Shown here one piece after another: positions 12,001 through 24,000 of a stretch of DNA of 51,721 bases. The first letter of the stretch is position 1. Each line of letters opens with the position of its first letter. The stretch comes from Cyanophora paradoxa (lineage: Eukaryota; Glaucocystophyceae; Cyanophorales; Cyanophoraceae): positions 1 through 51,721 of the forward strand of contig QPMI01000336.1 of NCBI GenBank assembly GCA_004431415.1. Reading direction: 5' to 3'. Made by a program: the position numbers and the translations under genes. The notes below the pieces were generated by a model, which was given only the letters and a program-made list of their open reading frames with translations, had not been told where the DNA came from and made no database searches.

Positions 12001-15000
12001 CGCCACGGGCTTGCCGTCCTGCAGGACAGTGTACGACGCGGGCGAGCCCGAGGCCGGACGCTTCCACGAGAGGGTGGCGGAGCCGGAGCCGGAACCGCTG
12101 CCGGTGAAGCTGCTGAGGCGAGGCTCGACGGGGCGAGCGGGCTGGGGGCGGGGCGTCCACGCCGGAGCCGGCGATGCCCGCGCCGGGCTGGATGGACCGG
12201 AGGGCACAAAGCTGCCAGAGGAAAGGCCGGCAGGGGCGGGGGAAGGCGAGGTCGCCCGACCGGAGGGGCCGCTGCGCGGACCCGCTGCCGTGGCGTACAG
12301 GCCGTCCGAGCCCGACGCTGCGCCGCCATACCCGGCGCCGCTCAGGGCAGCCGCTCCCACGCCAGCGTACGGGCCCGTCCCGAAGCCGGATCCGGAGCCG
12401 CTGCCGACTGGGTTCGATGCCGGGCCGAGCGCGCCGTTGGCCGCGACCGGCGCAACCTGGTAGACGCTGCCGGGCTCGCCGCTCCTCGGCGAGACGTCGA
12501 AGGAGGTCTGGCTGGCCGGGACGGTGCCGAGGACCTTGCCGTCGCCGATCACCGCGTAGCTTGCGGGGCTGCAAGCGCGAGGGCGGCTCCACGAGAGGCG
12601 GCCCGACGAGCCGAAGAGGCCCGGCGAGGTCGTGAGCTGCAGGTTCGACGGCGCCATGTCCGCGGGGCTCGCGGGGCCCGCGCCGGAGCCGGCCGGGTAG
12701 GAGGCCAGCGGCACGCTGTTGCTGGGGGGCCCCGCGGGGCTGCCCGACGACGAGAGCGGCACCACCGAGAAGTACGAGTTGGCCGCCGCGCTCGGGCTGA
12801 GGCCCTTGGGCGCAAACGTAGTGACGCCCGACGGCGAGGCCTTGACGGTCGCAACCTGGCGGCCGTCCTGCAGGACGCCGAAGCTGCCGCGCGAAATCGC
12901 GTCAGCGCCCCGGACCACCGCGAAACGCGCGCGAATCGCACGTCCCGCACCTCGCGACGTTGCCCAGGCCGCTCGGCGAGGTCCACGCGAGCAGCGCGCT
13001 CGGGCTGGAGCCCGAGCCCGCCGGCGTCGAGGTCAGCGCGATGCCGGAGCTCGGGTCGCTCGGGAGCGAGGCCGCGAGCGGCGACGAGACCGGGCCCGCG
13101 ACGCCGTTGCTGTCGAACGGCACCACCTGCAGGGTCGAGGCGCCGCCGTTGGTCGGCAGGCCTGAGAGCGGGGCCGAGGTCTGGTTGCCCGCGACCGACG
13201 CCACGGGCTTGCCGTCCTGGAGGACAGTGTACGACGCGGGCGAGCCCGAGGCCGGACGCTTCCACGAAAGGGTGGCGGAGCCGGAGCCGGAGCCGCTGCC
13301 GGTGAAGCTGCTGAGGGCGAGGTTCGACGGGGCGAGCGGGCTGGGGGCGGGGGCGTCCACGCCGGAGCCGGCGATGCCCGCGCCGGGGCCGGAAGCGGGG
13401 CCGTACGGGCCGGCACCAGCGCCAACAAAGCCAGGCGCGCTAGCGCCGCTGTAGGCGGGCGCAGGGCCCGAGCCGCTGGAGGCGGGTTCGAGCCGGGCCG
13501 AGCGCGCCGTTGGCCGCGACCGGCGCAACCTGGTAGACGCTGCCGGGCTCGCCGCTCCTCGGCGAGACGTCGAAGGAGGTCTGGCTGGCCGGGACGGTGC
13601 CGAGGACCTTGCCGTCGCCGATCACCGCGTAGCTTGCGGGGCTGCCCGCGCGAGGGCGGCTCCACGAGAGGCGGCCCGACGAGCCGAAGAGGCCCGGCGA
13701 GGTCGTGAGCTGCAGGTTCGACGGCGCCATGTCCGCGGGGCTCGCGGGGCCCGCGCCGGAGCCGGCCGGGTAGGAGGCCAGCGGCACGCTGTTGCTGGGG
13801 GGCCCCGCGGGGCTGCCCGACGACGAGAGCGGCACCACCGAGAAGTACGAGTTGGCCGCCGCGCTCGGGCTGAGGCCCTTGGGCGCAAACGTAGTGACGC
13901 CCGACGGCGAGGCCTTGACGGTCGCAACCTGGCGGCCGTCCTGCAGGACGCCGAAGCTGCCGCGCGAAATCGCGTCAGCGCCCCGGACCACCGCGAAACG
14001 CGCGCGAATCGCGCGTCCCGCACCTCGCGACGTTGCCCAGGCCGCTCGGCGAGCTCCACGCGAGCAGCGCGCTCGGGCTGGAGCCCGAGCCCGCCGGCGT
14101 CGAGGTCAGCGCGATGCCGGAGCTCGGGTCGCTCGGGAGCGAGGCCGCGAGCGGCGACGAGGCCGGGCCCGCGACGCCGTTGCTGTCGAACGGCACCACC
14201 TGCAGGGTCGAGGCGCCGCCGTTGGTCGGCAGGCCTGAGAGCGGGGCCGAGGTCTGGTTGCCCGCGACCGACGCCACGGGCTTGCCGTCCTGCAGGACAG
14301 TGTACGACGCGGGCGAGCCCGAGGCCGGACGCTTCCACGAGAGGGTGGCGGAGCCGGAGCCGGAACCGCTGCCGGTGAAGCTGCTGAGGGCGAGGCTCGA
14401 CGGGGCGAGCGGGCTGGGGGCGGGGGCGTCCACGCCGGAGCCGGCGATGCCCGCGCCGGGGCTGGATGGACCGGAGGGCACAAAGCTGCCAGAGGAAAGG
14501 CCGGCAGGGGCGGGGGAACGCGAGGTCGCCCGACCGGAGGGGCCGCTGCGCGGACCCGCTGCCGTGGCGTACAGGCCGTCCGAGCCCGACGCTGCGCCGC
14601 CATACCCGGCGCCGCTCAGGGCAGCCGCTCCCACGCCAGCGTACGGGCCCGTCCCGAAGCTGGATCCGGAGCCGCTGCCGACTGGGTTCGATGCCGGGCC
14701 GAGCGCGCCGTTGGCCGCGACCGGCGCAACCTGGTAGACGCTGCCGGGCTCGCCGCTCCTCGGCGAGACGTCGAAGGAGGTCTGGCTGGCCGGGACGGTG
14801 CCGAGGACCTTGCCGTCGCCGATCACCGCGTAGCTTGCGGGCTGCCCGCGCGAGGGCGGCTCCACGAGAGGCGGCCCGACGAGCCGAAGAGGCCCGGCGA
14901 GGTCGTGAGCTGCAGGTTCGACGGCGCCATGTCCGCGGGGCTCGCGGGGCCCGCGCCGGAGCCGGCCGGGTAGGAGGCCAGCGGCACGCTGTTGCTGGGG

Positions 15001-18000
15001 GGCCCCGCGGGGCTGCCCGACGACGAGAGCGGCACCACCGAGAAGTACGAGTTGGCCGCCGCGCTCGGGCTGAGGCCCTTGGGCGCAAACGTAGTGACGC
15101 CCGACGGCGAGGCCTTGACGGTCGCAACCTGGCGGCCGTCCTGCAGGACGCCGAAGCTGCCGCGCGAAATCGCGTCAGCGCCCCGGACCACCGCGAAACG
15201 CGCGCGAATCGCACGTCCCGCACCTCGCGACGTTGCCCAGGCCGCTCGGCGAGGTCCACGCGAGCAGCGCGCTCGGGCTGGAGCCCGAGCCCGCCGGCGT
15301 CGAGGTCAGCGCGATGCCGGAGCTCGGGTCGCTCGGGAGCGAGGCCGCGAGCGGCGACGAGACCGGGCCCGCGACGCCGTTGCTGTCGAACGGCACCACC
15401 TGCAGGGTCGAGGCGCCGCCGTTGGTCGGCAGGCCTGAGAGCGGGGCCGAGGTCTGGTTGCCCGCGACCGACGCCACGGGCTTGCCGTCCTGCAGGACAG
15501 TGTACGACGCGGGCGAGCCCGAGGCCGGACGCTTCCACGAAAGGGTGGCGGAGCCGGAGCCGGAGCCGCTGCCGGTGAAGCTGCTGAGGGCGAGGCTCGA
15601 CGGGGCGAGCGGGCTGGGGGCGGGGGCGTCCACGCCGGAGCCGGCGATGCCCGCGCCGGGGCCGGAAGCGGGGCCGTACGGGCCGGCACCAGCGCCAACA
15701 AAGCCAGGCGCGCTAGCGCCGCTGTAGGCGGGCGCAGGGCCCGAGCCGCTGGAGGCGGGGTTCGAGGCCGGGCCGAGCGCGCCGTTGGCCGCGACCGGCG
15801 CAACCTGGTAGACGCTGCCGGGCTCGCCGCTCCTCGGCGAGACGTCGAAGGAGGTCTGGCTGGCCGGGACGGTGCCGAGGACCTTGCCGTCGCCGATCAC
15901 CGCGTAGCTTGCGGGCTGCCCGCGCGAGGGCGGCTCCACGAGAGGCGGCCCGACGAGCCGAAGAGGCCCGGCGAGGTCGTGAGCTGCAGGTTCGACGGCG
16001 CCATGTCCGCGGGGCTCGCGGGGCCCGCGCCGGAGCCGGCCGGGTAGGAGGCCAGCGGCACGCTGTTGCTGGGGGGCCCCGCGGGGCTGCCCGACGACGA
16101 GAGCGGCACCACCGAGAAGTACGAGTTGGCCGCCGCGCTCGGGCTGAGGCCCTTGGGCGCAAACGTAGTGACGCCCGACGGCGAAGCCTTGACGGTCGCA
16201 ACCTGGCGGCCGTCCTGCAGGACGCCGAAGCTGCCGCGCGAAATCGCGTCAGCGCCCCGGACCACCGCGAAACGCGCGCGAATCGCGCGTCCCGCACCTC
16301 GCGACGTTGCCCAGGCCGCTCGGCGAGGTCCACGCGAGCAGCGCGCTCGGGCTGGAGCCCGAGCCCGCCGGCGTCGAGGTCAGCGCGATGCCGGAGCTCG
16401 GGTCGCTCGGGAGCGAGGCCGCGAGCGGCGACGAGGCCGGGCCCGCGACGCCGTTGCTGTCGAACGGCACCACCTGCAGGGTCGAGGCGCCGCCGTTGGT
16501 CGGCAGGCCTGAGAGCGGGGCCGAGGTCTGGTTGCCCGCGACCGACGCCACGGGCTTGCCGTCCTGCAGGACAGTGTACGACGCGGGCGAGCCCGAGGCC
16601 GGACGCTTCCACGAGAGGGTGGCGGAGCCGGAGCCGGAGCCGCTGCCGGTGAAGCTGCTGAGGGCGAGGCTCGACGGGGCGAGCGGGCTGGGGGCGGGGG
16701 CGTCCACGCCGGAGCCGGCGATGCCCGCGCCGGGGCTGGATGGACCGGAGGGCACAAAGCTGCCAGAGGAAAGGCCGGCAGGGGCGGGGGAAGGCGAGGT
16801 CGCCCGACCGGAGGGGCCGCTGCGCGGACCCGCTGCCGTGGCGTACAGGCCGTCCGAGCCCGACGCTGCGCCGCCATACCCGGCGCCGCTCAGGGCAGCC
16901 GCTCCCACGCCAGCGTACGGGCCCGTCCCGAAGCCGGATCCGGAGCCGCTGCCGACTGGGTTCGATGCCGGGCCGAGCGCGCCGTTGGCCGCGACCGGCG
17001 CAACCTGGTAGACGCTGCCGGGCTCGCCGCTCCTCGGCGAGACGTCGAAGGAGGTCTGGCTGGCCGGGACGGTGCCGAGGACCTTGCCGTCGCCGATCAC
17101 CGCGTAGCTTGCGGGGCTGCCCGCGCGAGGGCGGCTCCACGAGAGGCGGCCCGACGAGCCGAAGAGGCCCGGCGAGGTCGTGAGCTGCAGGTTCGACGGC
17201 GCCATGTCCGCGGGGCTCGCGGGGCCCGCGCCGGAGCCGGCCGGGTAGGAGGCCAGCGGCACGCTGTTGCTGGGGGGCCCGCGGGGCTGCCCGACGACGA
17301 GAGCGGCACCACCGAGAAGTACGAGTTGGCCGCCGCGCTCGGGCTGAGGCCCTTGGGCGCAAACGTAGTGACGCCCGACGGCGAAGCCTTGACGGTCGCA
17401 ACCTGGCGGCCGTCCTGCAGGACGCCGAAGCTGCCGCGCGAAATCGCGTCAGCGCCCCGGACCACCGCGAAACGCGCGCGAATCGCGCGTCCCGCACCTC
17501 GCGACGTTGCCCAGGCCGCTCGGCGAGGTCCACGCGAGCAGCGCGCTCGGGCTGGAGCCCGAGCCCGCCGGCGTCGAGGTCAGCGCGATGCCGGAGCTCG
17601 GGTCGCTCGGGAGCGAGGCCGCGAGCGGCGACGAGGCCGGGCCCGCGACGCCGTTGCTGTCGAACGGCACCACCTGCAGGGTCGAGGCGCCGCCGTTGGT
17701 CGGCAGGCCTGAGAGCGGGGCCGAGGTCTGGTTGCCCGCGACCGACGCCACGGGCTTGCCGTCCTGCAGGACAGTGTACGACGCGGGCGAGCCCGAGGCC
17801 GGACGCTTCCACGAGAGGGTGGCGGAGCCGGAGCCGGAGCCGCTGCCGGTGAAGCTGCTGAGAGCGAGGCTCGACGGGGCGAGCGGGCTGGGGGCGGGGG
17901 CGTCCACGCCGGAGCCGGCGATGCCTGCGCCGGGGCCGGAAGCGGGGCCGTACGGGCCGGCACCAGCGCCAACAAAGCCAGGCGCGCTAGCGCCGCTGTA

Positions 18001-21000
18001 GGCGGGCGCAGGGCCCGAGCTGCTGGAGGCGGGGTTCGATGCCGGGCCGAGCGCGCCGTTGGCCGCGACCGGCGCAACCTGGTAGACGCTGCCGGGCTCG
18101 CCGCTCCTCGGCGAGACGTCGAAGGAGGTCTGGCTGGCCGGGACGGTGCCGAGGACCTTGCCGTCGCCGATCACCGCGTAGCTTGCGGGGCTGCCCGCGC
18201 GAGGGCGGCTCCACGAGAGGCGGCCCGACGAGCCGAAGAAGCCCGGCGAGGTCGTGAGCTGCAGGTTCGACGGCGCCATGTCCGCGGGGCTCGCGGGGCC
18301 CGCGCCGGAGCCGGCCGGGTAGGAGGCCAGCGGCACGCTGTTGCTGGGGGGCCCCGCGGGGCTGCCCGACGACGAGAGCGGCACCACCGAGAAGTACGAG
18401 TTGGCCGCCGCGCTCGGGCTGAGGCCCTTGGGCGCAAACGTAGTGACGCCGACGGCGAGGCCTTGACGGTCGCAACCTGGCGGCCGTCCTGCAGGACGCC
18501 GAAGCTGCCGCGCGAAATCGCGTCAGCGCCCCGGGCCACCGCGAAACGCGCGCGAATCGCGCGTCCCGCACCTCGCGACGTTGCCCAGGCCGCTCGGCGA
18601 GGTCCACGAGAGCAGCGCGCTCGGGCTGGAGCCCGAGCCCGCCGGCGTCGAGGTCAGCGCGATGCCGGAGCTCGGGTCGCTCGGGAGCGAGGCCGCGAGC
18701 GGCGACGAGGCCGGGCCCGCGACGCCGTTGCTGTCGAACGGCACCACCTGCAGGGTCGAGGCGCCGCCGTTGGTCGGCAGGCCTGAGAGCGGGGCCGAGG
18801 TCTGGTTGCCCGCGACCGACGCCACGGGCTTGCCGTCCTGCAGGACAGTGTACGACGCGGGCGAGCCCGAGGCCGGACGCTTCCACGAGAGGGTGGCGGA
18901 GCCGGAGCCGGAGCCGCTGCCGGTGAAGCTGCTGAGAGCGAGGCTCGACGGGGCGAGCGGGCTGGGGGCGGGGGCGTCCACGCCGGAGCCGGCGATGCCT
19001 GCGCCGGGGCCGGAAGCGGGGCCGTACGGGCCGGCACCAGCGCCAACAAAGCCAGGCGCGCTAGCGCCGCTGTAGGCGGGCGCAGGGCCCGAGCTGCTGG
19101 AGGCGGGGTTCGATGCCGGGCCGAGCGCGCCGTTGGCCGCGACCGGCGCAACCTGGTAGACGCTGCCGGGCTCGCCGCTCCTCGGCGAGACGTCGAAGGA
19201 GGTCTGGCTGGCCGGGACGGTGCCGAGGACCTTGCCGTCGCCGATCACCGCGTAGCTTGCGGGGCTGCCCGCGCGAGGGCGGCTCCACGAGAGGCGGCCC
19301 GACGAGCCGAAGAAGCCCGGCGAGGTCGTGAGCTGCAGGTTCGACGGCGCCATGTCCGCGGGGCTCGCGGGGCCCGCGCCGGAGCCGGCCGGGTAGGAGG
19401 CCAGCGGCACGCTGTTGCTGGGGGGCCCCGCGGGGCTGCCCGACGACGAGAGCGGCACCACCGAGAAGTACGAGTTGGCCGCCGCGCTCGGGCTGAGGCC
19501 CTTGGGCGCAAACGTAGTGACGCCCGACGGCGAGGCCTTGACGGTCGCAACCTGGCGGCCGTCCTGCAGGACGCCGAAGCTGCCGCGCGAAATCGCGTCA
19601 GCGCCCCGGGCCACCGCGAAACGCGCGCGAATCGCGCGTCCCGCACCTCGCGACGTTGCCCAGGCCGCTCGGCGAGGTCCACGAGAGCAGCGCGCTCGGG
19701 CTGGAGCCCGAGCCCGCCGGCGTCGAGGTCAGCGCGATGCCGGAGCTCGGGTCGCTCGGGAGCGAGGCCGCGAGCGGCGACGAGACCGGGCCCGCGACGC
19801 CGTTGCTGTCGAACGGCACCACCTGCAGGGTCGAGGCGCCGCCGTTGGTCGGCAGGCCTGAGAGCGGGGCCGAGGTCTGGTTGCCCGCGACCGACGCCAC
19901 GGGCTTGCCGTCCTGGAGGACAGTGTACGACGCAGGCGAGCCCGAGGCCGGACGCTTCCACGAGAGGGTGGCGGAGCCGGAGCCGGAGCCGCTGCCGGTG
20001 AAGCTGCTGAGGGCGAGGCTCGACGGGGCGAGCGGGCTGGGGGCGGGGGCGTCCACGCCGGAGCCGGCGATGCCTGCGCCGGGGCCGGAAGCGGGGCCGT
20101 ACGGGCCGGCACCAGCGCCAACAAAGCCAGGCGCGCTAGCGCCGCTGTAGGCGGGCGCAGGGCCCGAGCTGCTGGAGGCGGGGTTCGATGCCGGGCCGAG
20201 CGCGCCGTTGGCCGCGACCGGCGCAACCTGGTAGACGCTGCCGGGCTCGCCGCTCCTCGGCGAGACGTCGAAGGAGGTCTGGCTGGCCGGGACGGTGCCG
20301 AGGACCTTGCCGTCGCCGATCACCGCGTAGCTTGCGGGGCTGCCCGCGCGAGGGCGGCTCCACGAGAGGCGGCCCGACGAGCCGAAGAGGCCCGGCGAGG
20401 TCGTGAGCTGCAGGTTCGACGGCGCCATGTCCGCGGGGCTCGCGGGGCCCGCGCCGGAGCCGGCCGGGTAGGAGGCCAGCGGCACGCTGTTGCTGGGGGG
20501 CCCCGCGGGGCTGCCCGACGACGAGAGCGGCACCACCGAGAAGTACGAGTTGGCCGCCGCGCTCGGGCTGAGGCCCTTGGGCGCAAACGTAGTGACGCCC
20601 GACGGCGAGGCCTTGACGGTCGCAACCTGGCGGCCGTCCTGCAGGACGCCGAAGCTGCCGCGCGAAATCGCGTCAGCGCCCCGGGCCACCGCGAAACGCG
20701 CGCGAATCGCGCGTCCCGCACCTCGCGACGTTGCCCAGGCCGCTCGGCGAGGTCCACGCGAGCAGCGCGCTCGGGCTGGAGCCCGAGCCCGCCGGCGTCG
20801 AGGTCAGCGCGATGCCGGAGCTCGGGTCGCTCGGGAGCGAGGCCGCGAGCGGCGACGAGACCGGGCCCGCGACGCCGTTGCTGTCGAACGGCACCACCTG
20901 CAGGGTCGAGGCGCCGCCGTTGGTCGGCAGGCCTGAGAGCGGGGCCGAGGTCTGGTTGCCCGCGACCGACGCCACGGGCTTGCCGTCCTGCAGGACAGTG

Positions 21001-24000
21001 TACGACGCAGGCGAGCCCGAGGCCGGACGCTTCCACGAGAGGGTGGCGGAGCCGGAGCCGGAGCCGCTGCCGGTGAAGCTGCTGAGGGCGAGGCTCGACG
21101 GGGCGAGCGGGCTGGGGGCGGGGGCGTCCACGCCGGAGCCGGCGATGCCCGCGCCGGGGCCGGAAGAGAGAGCGTACGGAGAAGTTGAATCGAACGGCGC
21201 GCCGTTGCCGGCGCCACTGTAAGGGCCAGGTGCCGGGCCTGCACTTGATACAGGACGGGTGGCAGGGCCGACGTTTCCGTAGCGATCGAGAGGCGCAACC
21301 TGGTAGACGCTGCCGGGCTCGCCGCTCCTCGGCGAGACGTCGAAGGAGGTCTGGCTGGCCGGGACGGTGCCGAGGACCTTGCCGTCGCCGATCACCGCGT
21401 AGCTTGCGGGGCTGCCCGCGCGAGGGCGGCTCCACGAGAGGCGGCCCGACGAGCCGAAGAGGCCCGGCGAGGTCGTGAGCTGCAGGTTCGACGGCGCCAT
21501 GTCCGCGGGGCTCGCGGGGCCCGCGCCGGAGCCGGCCGGGTAGGAGGTTAGGGGCACGCTGTTGCTAGACTGCCCAATGGGTACGCCGTTGGGGTTTAGA
21601 GCCACGATCGAGAAAAGAGATGCAGAGTGCGCGGCCGAGCTCGAGGGCAGGACGCCCTGGTTGAGGAGCCCGTTGACGCCGGACGGGGAGGGCTCTACAG
21701 AGGCCACCTTCACGCCATCCTTTAGGACAGCAAAGCTGCACGAAGAGGAACAATTGTAAATTAAAGGTGTATATATTCCCGGAGTCGACATCAGCGCATA
21801 TCGCGCACCTCGCGAGGTCGCCCGAGGTCGACGGAGTCGTCCACGACAAGATCGCACTGCGGCTCGCGATCGTCTCGGGGCCGGAAACAGTCGATGTCAA
21901 GACCATGCCTGTTCTCGGGTCGCTGGGAAGCGTGGCAGAAAGCGGAGCGGAGGCAGGCCCGACGACGCCGTTGCTGTCGAACGGGACCACCTGCAGGGAC
22001 GTTGCGCCACCAGAGTTCGGCAGGGCAGAGACCGGCAGCGACGTCTGATTTCCTGGAACGCTGGCGATGGGGAAGCCGCCCTTGAAAATGGTGTAGCTTG
22101 CGGGAACACCGACGTCTGGGTGGCTCCACGAGAGTGTGGCCGATCCGGGGCCGCTGCCGTTGAAACTGCTGAGGGCGAGATTGGAAGGAGCGAGGGGGTG
22201 GGGAGCCTGGGCTCTAATTCCAGAGCCGGCAATGCCCGCGCCGGGCGACAGCGGAGTGGCCGAGCTCGAGGCGCCGGACGGGTCGCTGCCGCTGACAACA
22301 GGTTGCGACGCTGGCCCAGAAGAGCCAAAGCGGTCGATGGGAAGAACCTGGTAGACGCTGCCGGGCTTGGGAGAGACCTCGTACGCCGTCTGGTTGGCGG
22401 GGACGGTGCCAACGACCCTCCCGTTCTCCGTCACGGCGTAGCTGGCAGGGTAGCCAGCTGCTGGCGGGTTCCACGAGAGGCGGCCCGACGAGCTGAAGAG
22501 GCCCGGCGAGCTCGTGAGCTGCACGCCGCTGGGCATCATGGCCGTCTGCGGCGCCGTGCCGGCGCCTGAGCTGAGAGGGTACGAGAGCAGGGGCACAGTG
22601 CCGCTGGCCGAGCCTATGATGTCGCCAGCAGGTGAAATTGGCGCGACGGTGAAGAGCGGCTCGCGATCGACGCTGGTGCCACTCGGCAGATTCTTGACGA
22701 TGAACGAGTTGATGCCGGAGGGAGACGGCTTGACGGTGCCGATCTGACGTCCGTCCTGCATAACGGCGTATCTGCAGAAAGAAGAAGCGTCAGACTGCGG
22801 TTCCAGAAATTGCTCTCCCTAGAAACTTCAGCAATCGCTCACCCTGGAGGGCCGCCTGCGCCGCTTCGGAGGTCTCCAGCAGGCGTGGTCCACGAGAGGA
22901 GCGCGCTCGGGTTGCTCGCGTTGCCGGTGGGCGTTGAGGTGAGGGCGATGCCAGTCGTGGGGTCGCGGGGAAGCGTTGCGGCCAGCGGCGATGAAGATGG
23001 GCCCGCATAGCCCTTCTCGTCGAAAGGAACGACCTGAAGCGTCGACGGGCTGCCATCGGTCGGCAAGTCGGAGACCTGAATCGAGTTTTGGCTGCCAGGC
23101 ACGAATCCGATGGGGCTCCCATTCTTGAGAACGGTATAGCTGCTCGGAGTGCCATTCTGAGGCGGGCGCCACGAAAGGATGGCGGAGCCGGAGCCGCTGC
23201 CGTTGAAGCTGCTGAGGGCGAGGCTCGACGGGGCGAGCGGGCTGGGGGCGGGGGCGTCCACGCCGGAGCCTGCAATGCCCGCGCCGGGGCCGGTGGCGGG
23301 GTGGTACGGGCCAGGAGCGCCCATCCCGGGATCATTCGACACGGGCAGCGACGGAGGGCCGACGTTGCCGAAGCGGTCGATGGGCAGGACCTGATAGACT
23401 CTGCCGCCACGCGGCGCATCGGCCGATGTTGCACTGCCAGAAACTGTACCGGAAATCTCCCCGTCGCTGACGATTGCGTACTTGGCCGGGTTCCCGCTGG
23501 AGGGAGGGTTCCACGAGAGCTTGCCGGGCGAGCCGAAGATGCTCATACCGGCGGCTCCGGTGAGCTGCAGGCCAGTTGGAGCCATCGATGGCTGGCTGGC
23601 GTTCGGGCCGGCGCCGGAGCCTACAGGGTACGCCGACAGAGGCGCCTTGTTGCTAATGGCGCCAATGACCTCGCCGCTGGGCGAGATGGGCGCCACCGAG
23701 AACAGGGTCTCCTCGCCAGGGACGAGCCCAGGGTTCCGAACGACGAAGGAATTCACAGCACCCCGTGTCGAGATCGGACTCGGGGGCTTGACCGTGCCAA
23801 TTTGCTGTCCATCCCTGAAAATTGCGTAGCCGCCAATACCAGCGCCGCCGGCTGCGCCAGTGGAGGGCGTTCTCCAGGCGAGATGGCCGCTCGAGCTCGG
23901 CCCGGGGCCCATCGGCTGGGATGTTAGTGCAATACCGTTGCTGGGATCGCTGGGAAGAGCCGCTGCAAGCGTGTGCGAAGGGGGGCCGGACACGCCATTG

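Noticed and set aside
5841-21499. Regular repeats considered as a CRISPR or satellite array
   Set aside because: Units exceed 1 kb, are translated as FN3-like domains, and contain spliceable introns; there are no short repeats with unique spacers.
5142-21759. Many 140-250 codon plus-strand frames across the array (Gly/Ala/Glu-rich)
   Set aside because: They are antisense shadows of the FN3 repeats; their sequence follows the codon pattern of the minus-strand domains, and their ends coincide with the antisense of introns.
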